DNA of 64,000 nt from CAWHJB01 sp963698715 (GTDB taxonomy: Bacteria; Chloroflexota; Anaerolineae; Anaerolineales; UBA4823): positions 62,001 to 126,000 of the forward strand of contig CAVORW010000005.1 of assembly GCA_963698715.1 (NCBI GenBank). The letters run 5' to 3'. The position numbers and the translations under genes were made by a program. Below the pieces are notes generated by a model. It ran no database searches, was not told where the DNA came from, and saw only the letters and a list, made by a program, of their open reading frames with translations. The stretch's first letter is position 1. Each line of letters begins with the position of its first letter. Shown here one piece after another: positions 39,879 through 48,209 of the stretch.

Positions 39879-41510
39879 ATGGAAGTACTGACCTCATCAA
39901 CCGAGCAAACTGATCCCCATTTTCTAGCCAATGCAAAATACCATCGCGAGCTGGCTGCGGAACTGCGCAAGCGAATTGCGAAAATTCGTCAAGGTGGCGG
40001 GCAGAAATACCAGCAGCGTCACGAAGCCCAGGGCAAGTTATTTGTCCGCATACGAGTCGATCTGCTGTTAGATCCAGGTTCCCCTTTCCTGGAACTTTCC
40101 CCTCTGGCTGCGTGGGGAATGTACAATCATCAAGCTCCCGGGGCAGGGATTGTGACTGGCATCGGCCGGGTCGCAGATCGGGAAGTGATGGTGATCGCTA
40201 ATGATGCGACCGTGAAGGGCGGCTCTTATTTTCCACTCACCGTACGAAAGCACTTGCGGGCCCAGGAGATTGCTGAACAAAACTTCTTGCCTTGTATTTA
40301 CTTGGTTGATTCCGGGGGCGCCTATTTGCCACTGCAAGACGAGGTCTTCCCGGATGAAGGTCATTTTGGCCGGATTTTTTACAACCAGGCTCGGATGAGC
40401 GCAAAAGGCATTCCCCAAATATCGGTCGTTATGGGTTCTTGCACTGCTGGCGGCGCCTATCTGCCTGCCATGAGCGATGAAACTATCATCGTTAAAGGGA
40501 CTGGCACGATCTTTCTGGGGGGGCCGCCGCTAGTCAAAGCTGCCACAGGTGAAGATGTCAGCGCTGAGGATCTGGGCGGGGCGGATGTGCATACCCGCCT
40601 GTCCGGGGTGGCTGATCATTATGCCCAAGATGATGAACATGCGCTAGAATTATGCCGGGGCATCATAGCGAGCCTGCCGCGCACCCGCTCCAGCCGGGCG
40701 TCTAGCTGGCTGGAGCATCTCGATATACTACCGCCCCAGGACCCGAGGTTTTCGGCTGAAGAAATTTATGGGATTCTACCCCGCAGTTTCCGAGAAGTTT
40801 ATGACGTGCGGGAAATCATCGCCCGGCTGGTGGATGGGAGTGAATTTCGTGAATTTAAAGCTCGCTATGGCACAACTTTAGTAACTGGTTTTGCCCAGAT
40901 CCACGGCTATCCAGTTGGCATCCTGGGCAACAATGGAGTACTTTTCAGTCAGAGTGCTTTAAAGGGTACTCACTTTATCGAACTGTGCGATCAGCGTGGA
41001 ATTCCACTGCTTTTTCTCCAGAATATCACCGGTTTTATGATTGGGAAGGAATATGAGGCTGGGGGCATTGCCAAAGATGGAGCCAAAATGGTGCATGCCG
41101 TTGCGAATACTCGGGTTCCCAAGCTAACTTTGATCATCGGCGGATCATTTGGGGCCGGCAATTATGGCATGGCTGGCCGCGCTTATGAACCACGGTTTCT
41201 GTGGATGTGGCCCAATGCAAGAATCAGTGTGATGGGCGGCGAACAGGCGGCAAATGTCCTGCTGACGATTAAGCAGGATCAGCTGGAAAGAGAGGGTAAG
41301 CCCCTCCTGAATGCTGAGGAAGCCCAGGCGTTTATGCAGCCCATTCTGGATAAGTATGAAAAAGAAGGCAACCCATACTATTCCACAGCCCGCCTGTGGG
41401 ATGACGGCATTATCGATCCAGCGGAAACCCGCCAGATACTCAGCCTAGCGTTATCTGTTGTCCTCAATTCACCCAGCCAGGCAGGTGGCTTTGGGGTATT
41501 CCGGATGTAA
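39879..41510 (+). CDS. Acyl-CoA carboxylase carboxyltransferase (beta) subunit, methylcrotonyl-CoA carboxylase-like
   Basis: A 543-residue carboxyltransferase transferring CO2 from carboxybiotin to an acyl-CoA. LVDSGGAYLPLQDEVFPD and GSCTAGGAYLPAMSDE are typical of methylcrotonyl-CoA and geranyl-CoA carboxylases rather than of propionyl-CoA carboxylase; oxyanion loops GTIFLGGPPLVKAATGE and NITGFMIGKEYEAGGI are intact. The ATG follows AAAGGA. Biotin carboxylase and biotin carrier genes follow, so a complete carboxylase is encoded. Leucine (methylcrotonyl-CoA) breakdown is the likely pathway, but the hydratase and lyases downstream are atypical. Confidence 0.88.
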   Translation: MEVLTSSTEQTDPHFLANAKYHRELAAELRKRIAKIRQGGGQKYQQRHEAQGKLFVRIRVDLLLDPGSPFLELSPLAAWGMYNHQAPGAGIVTGIGRVADREVMVIANDATVKGGSYFPLTVRKHLRAQEIAEQNFLPCIYLVDSGGAYLPLQDEVFPDEGHFGRIFYNQARMSAKGIPQISVVMGSCTAGGAYLPAMSDETIIVKGTGTIFLGGPPLVKAATGEDVSAEDLGGADVHTRLSGVADHYAQDDEHALELCRGIIASLPRTRSSRASSWLEHLDILPPQDPRFSAEEIYGILPRSFREVYDVREIIARLVDGSEFREFKARYGTTLVTGFAQIHGYPVGILGNNGVLFSQSALKGTHFIELCDQRGIPLLFLQNITGFMIGKEYEAGGIAKDGAKMVHAVANTRVPKLTLIIGGSFGAGNYGMAGRAYEPRFLWMWPNARISVMGGEQAANVLLTIKQDQLEREGKPLLNAEEAQAFMQPILDKYEKEGNPYYSTARLWDDGIIDPAETRQILSLALSVVLNSPSQAGGFGVFRM

Positions 41511-41607
41511 ACATTTCGAGAGAATACGATCTGCAGGATTCCGTGATTGCTCAAAATTCGGGAATTCCTGTCTAATATGACATCGTCAAACTATTCAGGA
41601 GATGCGG

Positions 41608-43137
41608 TTGTTTCAAAAAATTCTGGTTGCAAATCGAGGAGAAATTGCTGTTCGCGTGATCAGAGCTTGCCGCGAGCTGGGGATACAGAGTGTAGCTGTT
41701 TATTCTGAGGCTGACCGGCGCGCTTTGCATGTTCGTATGTCGGATGAAGCAGTCAATCTGGGCCCGCCGGCGGCCAACTTATCGTATCTAGCAATTGACC
41801 GCATTCTTGAAGCAGCCCGCAGAACCGGCGCACATGCAATCCATCCCGGTTACGGTTTTTTGGCAGAAAACCCCCTTTTTGCACAGGCAGTAACAGAAGC
41901 TGGACTCACTTTTATCGGACCATCCCCAGACGCTCTTCGGGGCATGGGCGATAAAGCACAAGCGCGCCAGCGCATGCAAAAAGCAGGCATACCAGTTGTG
42001 CCCGGTTATCAGGGAAAGGACGACCTGGACAGCTTGCAGTCTGCTGCACAGGAGGTCGGGTACCCTCTGCTTGTAAAGGCCGTCGCAGGTGGTGGCGGAA
42101 AAGGTATGCGCGTGGTTCACCACCCGGCCGATCTGGCTGAATCAATCGCGTCCGCGCAGCGAGAGGCACTAAAGGCATTCGATGATCAGCGGGTTATCCT
42201 CGAACGCTATATTCCATTTGCCCGGCATATTGAATTTCAAATATTGGCTGACTCATATGGCCATACGATCCACCTGTTCGAGCGAGAATGCTCGCTGCAG
42301 CGCCGCCACCAGAAAATCATTGAGGAAACTCCTTCAGCCCTGCTGGACAGTCCGGCAGCCAAAGCAATCGGATTACGTCAGCAAATGAGCACCGCGGCCG
42401 TCGCCGCGGCCCAGGCTGTCAATTATCAGAATGCTGGTACGATTGAATTTATTGTTGATCCTGATACCCTGAGCTTCTATTTCCTTGAAATGAACACCCG
42501 GCTGCAGGTTGAACATCCTATTACAGAACTTGTTACAGGGTTGGACCTGGTTCAGTGGCAAATTAAAATCGCAGAAGGAGAGCGCTTATCTTTCTCACAA
42601 TCTGAGATCAGCCAGCGCGGACATGCCATCGAATGCCGCCTGTATGCTGAAGATCCTGAGAATGGGTTTCTTCCAGCTACCGGACCACTTTTACGATTCA
42701 TCCAGCCGCAGGGGCCTGGGATTCGGGTTGATACCGGTGTGACCAGCGGTGATGAGATGACGATCCATTATGATCCCCTGATTGCAAAACTCATTGCCTA
42801 CGCAGAAACACGCCAGGCTGCGATCACACGCATGCAGAATGCCCTGCGAGAGACGGTCCTGCTGGGTATCCGAACCAACTGGCAATTTTTGCAAGACGTG
42901 CTCTCAGAACCCGATTACCAGGCCAGCAGAGTGTATACCACCTGGATTGAAGAACGATTTGATAACTGGCATCCGCCACAATGCGGTTTACCACCGGAGG
43001 TGCTGGTAGCAGCCGCACTAACCACCTTCCAGCATTCAGGCCAGCCTCAAAACAACTTTCGCACGGATCTTACCGGAAAGCACAAAGATCCTTACAGCCC
43101 ATGGGTTAATGCCAATGAATATCGAGTGGGAGAATAA
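41608..43137 (+). CDS. Biotin carboxylase subunit of acyl-CoA carboxylase
   Basis: ATP-grasp biotin carboxylase of about 509 residues. FQKILVANRGEIAVRVIRAC opens the family; the ATP loop is AVAGGGGKGMRVV; ERECSLQRRHQKIIEE and FLEMNTRLQVEHPITE are catalytic segments. It ends soon after the biotin carboxylase domain, with no attached biotinyl domain. I start at TTG 41608 because AGGAG lies at the right distance; the ATG two codons earlier overlaps that site. It is one part of a three-subunit carboxylase, and its stop lies 2 bases from the carrier gene. Confidence 0.9.
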   Translation: MFQKILVANRGEIAVRVIRACRELGIQSVAVYSEADRRALHVRMSDEAVNLGPPAANLSYLAIDRILEAARRTGAHAIHPGYGFLAENPLFAQAVTEAGLTFIGPSPDALRGMGDKAQARQRMQKAGIPVVPGYQGKDDLDSLQSAAQEVGYPLLVKAVAGGGGKGMRVVHHPADLAESIASAQREALKAFDDQRVILERYIPFARHIEFQILADSYGHTIHLFERECSLQRRHQKIIEETPSALLDSPAAKAIGLRQQMSTAAVAAAQAVNYQNAGTIEFIVDPDTLSFYFLEMNTRLQVEHPITELVTGLDLVQWQIKIAEGERLSFSQSEISQRGHAIECRLYAEDPENGFLPATGPLLRFIQPQGPGIRVDTGVTSGDEMTIHYDPLIAKLIAYAETRQAAITRMQNALRETVLLGIRTNWQFLQDVLSEPDYQASRVYTTWIEERFDNWHPPQCGLPPEVLVAAALTTFQHSGQPQNNFRTDLTGKHKDPYSPWVNANEYRVGE

Positions 43138-43139
43138 CG

Positions 43140-43634
43140 ATGCGGTATCGTTACCAATCCAGTGGATCAATCTATGATATCTCCATTGAACGGCGAGGAG
43201 ATGTCTATCAAGCCTCCCTGGATGGACAGGTGTACGAATTAGAATTGCTTGATTCTCAGCCTGGACAGCTGGATCTGCTTTTCGCAGGTCGCCCTTTAAC
43301 AATATATTGGGCAAATGATGGCGACCGAAAATGGGTATCCCTGGATGGATGTACCCATCTATTAGAAAAACCATCGCCCAAGCGTTCATTAAAACCCGGA
43401 GAATTGCCTGCCAGCCGCCAGATACGCTCCCCAATGCCCGCCCAGGTCCTGGAGGTCCGAGCCTTTGATGATGAATCCGTGCAGAAGGGGCAGGTTTTGC
43501 TCATGCTGGAAGCGATGAAAATGGAGATCCGCATTCAAGCGCCCTATACCGGCAGAATAAAAAAAATCCTGGTTGAAAAAGGCCAAACGGTTCAGCGAGA
43601 CCAACCCTTGATAGAAATGGAAGACCCGGATTGA
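43140..43634 (+). CDS. Biotin carboxyl carrier protein
   Basis: A 164-residue biotin carrier with a short N-terminal beta domain (about 1-85) that probably docks to the carboxyltransferase (BT-like), and a biotinyl domain (about 93-164). The biotin lysine is in MLEAMKMEI. In most methylcrotonyl-CoA carboxylases this unit is fused to the biotin carboxylase; here it is separate, starting 2 bases after it. Confidence 0.93.
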   Translation: MRYRYQSSGSIYDISIERRGDVYQASLDGQVYELELLDSQPGQLDLLFAGRPLTIYWANDGDRKWVSLDGCTHLLEKPSPKRSLKPGELPASRQIRSPMPAQVLEVRAFDDESVQKGQVLLMLEAMKMEIRIQAPYTGRIKKILVEKGQTVQRDQPLIEMEDPD

Positions 43635-43762
43635 ACAGATATATGCTCTGTGATCAAGAATCCTCGCCTGGCTTCCTTTGTGGTTCTTTGACGCAATTGC
43701 TTAAAAATAAGATGAGCTTGTAAGGTGGGAGATTACCGAGAAAACTACTCTGAAGGTGAACA

Positions 43763-44221
43763 ATGCCAGGCAAATACTTTGAAGATCTGATTATCGGGGA
43801 AAAACTGCGCCACACCCAGGGCCGGACCATTACAGAGATGGACAATGTGCTATTTTGTGCATTAACTATGAACACTCAGCCCTTGCATCTTAATGAGGAT
43901 TTCGCCACTAAAACCACTTTCGGGCAGCGGATTGTTAACGGCATTTTCACCTTAGGATTGGTAGTCGGTTTAAGCGTACCCGAACTCAGTGAGGGAACGA
44001 TACTTGCCAATCTTGGTTATGACCGTGTCGAACATCCCAATCCAGTTTTCCATGGCGATACCATTTACGTTGAGAGTGAAATCCTGGAAAAGCGCGACTC
44101 ACGTTCACGGTCCGACTGCGGCATTGTTCGAATCAAACACACCGGTCGCAAGCAGGATGGTACGATCGTCATTGTCTTCGAACGAACAGCAATGTTTTTT
44201 AAGCGTCCGGTGAGTACCTGA
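43763..44221 (+). CDS. MaoC-family acyl-CoA hydratase
   Basis: A 152-residue hotdog-fold dehydratase/hydratase. Typical lines: YFEDLIIGEKLRHTQGRTIT, MNTQPLHLNEDFATKTTFGQ, and RIVNGIFTLGLVVGLSV. The active site has N and H (TMNTQPLHLN) at the family position, with the usual Asp replaced by Asn, as in mesaconyl-CoA and methylcrotonyl-type hydratases. In this operon it could hydrate the carboxylated enoyl-CoA made by the carboxylase. The reaction partner is inferred from neighbours. Confidence 0.83.
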   Translation: MPGKYFEDLIIGEKLRHTQGRTITEMDNVLFCALTMNTQPLHLNEDFATKTTFGQRIVNGIFTLGLVVGLSVPELSEGTILANLGYDRVEHPNPVFHGDTIYVESEILEKRDSRSRSDCGIVRIKHTGRKQDGTIVIVFERTAMFFKRPVST

Positions 44222-44303
44222 TCCGGTTCATCTCAATCCAATCGGGTGCTTGCACCTGATGTTTTTTAATAAACACCAATAAAATATTCGCCAAGGAGGT
44301 TGC

Positions 44304-45170
44304 ATGCGCGCCCGACGAGCCCTGCTCTATATGCCCGGCAATGACAGGCATAAAATACAAAAAGCTATCAGCCTGGATGTGGATTGCATTTGTATGGACA
44401 TGGAGGATGGGGTTGCCATCAATAGAAAAGCACAAGCTCGCCAGGTGATCGCTCAAGCGCTGCAAGAACTAGATTTCGGCCGTTCAGAGCGCCTGGTACG
44501 GATCAACAGTATCGGGTCCGGGATGGAACAGGACGACCTTCAAGCAGTGTTAAAATACAAACCGGACGGGATCGTCATACCGAAAGTAGAGCATGGCGAA
44601 CAGGTCCACTGGGCGAGCGAGCAAATTGGGAGGGCTGGTTTTAGTAAAAACGAGGTTGGTCTGATCGTTATCGTCGAGAGCGCTCTCGGTATAATTAAGC
44701 TGGCTGAGATCGCAGGTCAGGACGAGCGGCTCCAGGCGATCATTTTCGGTGCCGAGGATCTGGCGGGAGATATCGGCGCTGTTCGAACTAAGGAGGGATG
44801 GGAGGTATTTTACGCTCGCAGCGCATTGGTCACTCACGCAGCAGCTTTCGGTTTGCAAGCGATTGATCAAGTCTATGTTGATTTTAAGGATATTGCCGGT
44901 CTGCAGCAAGAAGCTCTGTCCGGCGTTGCACTGGGGTTTGCGGGAAAACAGGTCATCCATCCAAATCAGGTCAAGCCGGTACAGGAGGCCTTCACCCCCA
45001 GTGATCGCGAAATCGAACAAGCGTTGCAGATCATGGAGGCTGCTGCTCAGCAGCAAGCGGCGGGATTTGGAGCTTTTGCGATCGATGGCAGAATGATCGA
45101 TGCGCCAATCGTCAAGATGGCAGAGCGCATGCTCGATCGGGCCCGCGCTGCCGGAAAACTGCCCTTGTGA
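44304..45170 (+). CDS. CitE-like CoA-ester lyase (HpcH/HpaI family)
   Basis: A 288-residue TIM-barrel lyase/aldolase of the CitE-like group (malyl-, methylmalyl- or citramalyl-CoA lyases). ALLYMPGNDRHKIQKA, MDMEDGV, LVRINSIGSG, IVIVESALGI (metal-binding Glu) and FGAEDLAGDIGA (metal-binding Asp) are all present, then GKQVIHPNQV. It should cleave a 3-hydroxyacyl-CoA to acetyl-CoA or propionyl-CoA plus an oxo-acid, using Mg2+. Its place after the hydratase suggests it splits the hydrated product. The ATG has AAGGAGG upstream. Confidence 0.87.
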   Translation: MRARRALLYMPGNDRHKIQKAISLDVDCICMDMEDGVAINRKAQARQVIAQALQELDFGRSERLVRINSIGSGMEQDDLQAVLKYKPDGIVIPKVEHGEQVHWASEQIGRAGFSKNEVGLIVIVESALGIIKLAEIAGQDERLQAIIFGAEDLAGDIGAVRTKEGWEVFYARSALVTHAAAFGLQAIDQVYVDFKDIAGLQQEALSGVALGFAGKQVIHPNQVKPVQEAFTPSDREIEQALQIMEAAAQQQAAGFGAFAIDGRMIDAPIVKMAERMLDRARAAGKLPL

Positions 45171-45189
45171 ATAGTTGGACGTGGTTAGA

Positions 45190-45208
45190 ATTGCGGCTTA
45201 TCCGCAAT
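45190..45208. terminator. Short hairpin between lyase and thiolase-like genes
   Basis: ATTGCGG pairs with CCGCAAT around CTTAT, 19 bases after the lyase stop. There is no T-tract, so partial termination or mRNA processing is more likely than full termination. Confidence 0.35.
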
Positions 45209-45264
45209 CTCTACAGGCCGCACAAATAGTTTTTTAGACGCGTATCAAGAAAGGAGAATATCTG

Positions 45265-46626
45265 ATGAGACCCGTATTCGCCGTCTCGGGGGGCGTTTCT
45301 AAATTCATCAAGGCACGACCCGACAAGAATTTTCAGGCAATCGTTAAAGAAGCATATGACTATGCTATCGCTGACATCGGGCTTGACTTTCAAACATTTA
45401 CGCGCCTTGTGGACGGCTCGGTTGCGTCGTACTTTTCGGATCACTTTTCTCGCCAGTTAATGGCAGGCATTATGGCCCAAGATTATCTGGGGCTGGTCCC
45501 TAAACCCAGCCACAGAGTCGAAGGCGGAGGGGCTACCGGAGGACTGTGCTTCCAGGAAGCCTGGAAATCGGTCGCCAGCGGGCATATGGATATCTGCCTG
45601 GCTTACGGCTTCGAGACGATGAGCCATGTCGAGACTTGGAAAGGCAACGAGTTCATTGCACTGGCATCGGATGTCTCCTTCGACTATCCGGTTGGCGGCT
45701 TTTACTCGGGGTATTATGCGATGATGGTTACCCGCCACATGAAGGAGTTTGGTACAACGGTCGAACAAATGGCGGCCGTCAGTGTAAAAAACCATCTCAA
45801 CGCTTACTATAACCCCTATGCTCAAAAACGAAACCGCTATACGATTGCGGATGTCCGCCGTTCGCCAATGGTTGCCTGGCCCTTGACGCGCCTGGATATT
45901 TGCGTCATGTCGGACGGGGCAGCTACTGCAATCCTGGTCTCCGAGGAAGGGCTAAAAAAACTCGAAGACGCCGGAGCGGTCATTGCCCGTCCGCTTGTGA
46001 AGATCAGCGGCATTGGCCGCGGCACCGATGCCATGCGGATGGCGGATCGCCCTCATCTGGACTACGATTCGTTTATGGATCAGTATGCAACCGAATTAGA
46101 ACGCAGTTCTGATGAAACACGCGCCTACTATCGGAAATTGTGGGATCATGGGACGCGATATCCGGGTGTGCATTCTTTCCGGGCTGGGAGAAGCGCCGGA
46201 AATATGGCCTACCGTATGGCCGGAATCCAATCTCCTGTACAAGAACTGGATTTCATCGAGCTGCACGATGCCTACACATCCAGCGAGATCCAGACGTATG
46301 AGGACCTTGGATTGTGCCGCTACGGAGAAGGTGGGCCATTTGCCTTATCCGGGAAAACATTCCTGCCGAATATCGATTATGGCTTAAATTTGCCGGAAAA
46401 AACTGCCTGCCCTGTGAATCCATCCGGTGGATTGATCGCCTGCGGTCATCCGGTTGGCGCGACTGGTTTGATGCAAGCGGTGTTTGCCATCTGGCAGATT
46501 CAAGGGAGTATCCATAAACACTTCAATGACCATACGCTTCAAGTCAATCAAGCCCGGCGGGGTGCTATCCACAGCCATGCTGGCACCGGCACTTATGTGA
46601 CTGTCACAATTCTCGAAAGAAACTAA
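45265..46626 (+). CDS. Thiolase-fold protein lacking nucleophilic Cys (probable retro-aldolase-like lipid-transfer thiolase)
   Basis: A 453-residue protein of the SCP-x/archaeal thiolase group: RVEGGGATGGLCFQEA, GHMDICLAYGFETMSHV, ELHDAYTSSEIQTYEDLG and ACGHPVGATGL. The nucleophile motif normally reads EAACASG; here the Cys position is Gly (G89), and the second catalytic Cys near the C-terminus is also missing (HSHAGTGTY). This makes ordinary thiolysis unlikely. A DUF35 gene follows, as in retro-aldolase Ltp2 complexes of steroid degraders, in which the thiolase nucleophile is likewise lost. Carbon-carbon cleavage of a 3-hydroxyacyl-CoA without free CoA is therefore a reasonable prediction. 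The ATG follows AAGGAG. Confidence 0.8.
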   Translation: MRPVFAVSGGVSKFIKARPDKNFQAIVKEAYDYAIADIGLDFQTFTRLVDGSVASYFSDHFSRQLMAGIMAQDYLGLVPKPSHRVEGGGATGGLCFQEAWKSVASGHMDICLAYGFETMSHVETWKGNEFIALASDVSFDYPVGGFYSGYYAMMVTRHMKEFGTTVEQMAAVSVKNHLNAYYNPYAQKRNRYTIADVRRSPMVAWPLTRLDICVMSDGAATAILVSEEGLKKLEDAGAVIARPLVKISGIGRGTDAMRMADRPHLDYDSFMDQYATELERSSDETRAYYRKLWDHGTRYPGVHSFRAGRSAGNMAYRMAGIQSPVQELDFIELHDAYTSSEIQTYEDLGLCRYGEGGPFALSGKTFLPNIDYGLNLPEKTACPVNPSGGLIACGHPVGATGLMQAVFAIWQIQGSIHKHFNDHTLQVNQARRGAIHSHAGTGTYVTVTILERN

Positions 46627-46774
46627 GCAAAAAAGTGAGCGTTGAGGACCGCCCCCGAGCACACTTCTTGCCCGTTTAGCTTTCAAAGTCTACACAGTTA
46701 AGATTTAATGAGTGACCCAGGCCAGAATTCTGGCATACCCAGTGCAACAGTGAGATGAGTAACAGGAGTGGATT

Positions 46775-47320
46775 ATGTCTAAACTTCCCGATCGACGCCC
46801 TGAAACCCTTGGCGGTTTCATCGTTCATGGTCTTCCGTTTCCAGTCGATACTGATCCAGAGGCTTTGGCGTTTCTCAAGAAGCTCGCTCCAATTCAGATT
46901 GAGCAGGAATACAAGATCACCTACTTACATTCCTACGCCCAGGATAGTCCCTGGTTTGCTGGTCTGAGCAATAAACGGCTGCTGGCCAATTCGGATCCTG
47001 AGAGTAATTATACCTATGCGACTCCTCGCGGTCATGATATGTATTCAGGGCAAGAAACCGAGTGGATCGACATCACCCAGCGGGCTGCCAGGGTACACGC
47101 CTTCACTATATGTCATTTCGGTTCCGAGGAATTCCTGCCCGAAACACCCTTTGTCCTGGCTCTGGTTGAATTCGAAGGAGTCAACACATTACTGTTGACA
47201 AGGTTACTCGGCGTCGATCCCGATCTAGCCACCCTGGATTGGATCGGGATGCCTGTAAAGGCTCAATTTCTTCGCAATAGCAAACTTAAACCGACTGATG
47301 TGTACTTTGTCCCGGAATAA
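46775..47320 (+). CDS. DUF35 OB-fold protein, zinc-ribbon cysteines absent
   Basis: A 181-residue protein that I assign to the DUF35 (ChsH2-C/BbsA-like) acyl-CoA-associated OB-fold group by a C-terminal beta-rich part (VHAFTICHF, PFVLALVEFEGVNTLLLTRL, DWIGMPVKAQFL) and by its place behind a thiolase-like gene. The rubredoxin-like zinc ribbon that normally precedes the OB fold is not recognisable: the region 65-95 contains no Cys-x2-Cys. DUF35 proteins complex with thiolase-fold enzymes and bridge to the CoA substrate. The ATG has ACAGGAG upstream. Its end overlaps the next gene by 23 bases. Confidence 0.7.
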   Translation: MSKLPDRRPETLGGFIVHGLPFPVDTDPEALAFLKKLAPIQIEQEYKITYLHSYAQDSPWFAGLSNKRLLANSDPESNYTYATPRGHDMYSGQETEWIDITQRAARVHAFTICHFGSEEFLPETPFVLALVEFEGVNTLLLTRLLGVDPDLATLDWIGMPVKAQFLRNSKLKPTDVYFVPE

Positions 47321-48161
47321 AACACCTTCTTCGACCCAATCGTCTCGAGCCCGGGCAGCCACAAGCCAAACACGACCCACCTCAGCCGCACGGGATACCC
47401 GGCAGCAAGACCGGCTTGGACCGCTTCAGGCTCGTTATTACAGCCGCCGGTTTTCTGCTCGAGATGTATTGTTTTTGCTTATACCAGGGATCGCCGCCTG
47501 CCTGGCACCTATAGGCTATGGGCTATGGCGGGCAGAATATGCTTACACCAGGTATGGCCCAGTTGCGGCCGAGTATTGGAGCCGTTCCTGGTATTACCTG
47601 GGCGTTTCTGCGGCGATCGTATTTCTGATCCTGGGCTGGTACCGTCTGAGCCTGAATTTGATAGTTGTGAATATCTTTCCAAAAGGAATCTCAATCAGGA
47701 CCGGTATCAGGCGCACACGAAGTTTTGGTTGGGACGATTTTCAAGGGCTTACCAGCAGCACCATTCAGGAACATTTTTTTGGCCGGTCAATTCGAAGCAC
47801 CTATCAGGCAAGATTAATTCTGAAATCGGGCAAAACTATCGGGCTGCCTGGTTCGCTCAGAGATTTTCCTGAGCTAATCGCTCGGATTAAGGCCAATCTG
47901 TATCCACGGCTATTGACCAAATTACAATCCGAATTCCGGAGCGGCGCCTGGCTGTATTTTGGTCTGATCGCTATCCAGCATGCACATGGACTGCGTCTCC
48001 AGCGTCAGAGAGTCTCCTGGCAGCAGGTCAAACAGATCGATGTGCGCAATGGCAAGCTGGTTATAGAATTTATTGATTCCACCCAGCGCAAAATAGCTGT
48101 GAGCCAGATCCCGAACCTGGAACTAGTCTTGCAACTGATCGATCAGGGCATACACGAGTAA
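47298..48161 (+). CDS. Two-TM membrane protein with PH-like cytoplasmic domain (hypothetical)
   Basis: A 287-residue protein without a recognised family. A basic, Ser/Thr/Arg-rich N-terminus (1-50) precedes two membrane helices (about 56-75 and 95-115). The rest is beta-rich and could be PH-like (NIFPKGISIRTGIRRTRSFG, WDDFQGLTSS, RLILKSGKTIGLPGSL) with a second similar repeat near 210-285 (LYFGLIAIQHAHGLRLQRQR, WQQVKQIDVRNG). The start overlaps the DUF35 gene by 23 bases in another frame, so coupling is possible, but a functional link to the acyl-CoA operon is not evident. Confidence 0.6.
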   Translation: MCTLSRNKTPSSTQSSRARAATSQTRPTSAARDTRQQDRLGPLQARYYSRRFSARDVLFLLIPGIAACLAPIGYGLWRAEYAYTRYGPVAAEYWSRSWYYLGVSAAIVFLILGWYRLSLNLIVVNIFPKGISIRTGIRRTRSFGWDDFQGLTSSTIQEHFFGRSIRSTYQARLILKSGKTIGLPGSLRDFPELIARIKANLYPRLLTKLQSEFRSGAWLYFGLIAIQHAHGLRLQRQRVSWQQVKQIDVRNGKLVIEFIDSTQRKIAVSQIPNLELVLQLIDQGIHE

Positions 48162-48209
48162 GCCCGATTTGCACTTCTTGTCATCTTACCGAATCGCTAT
48201 AGGTTTCCA

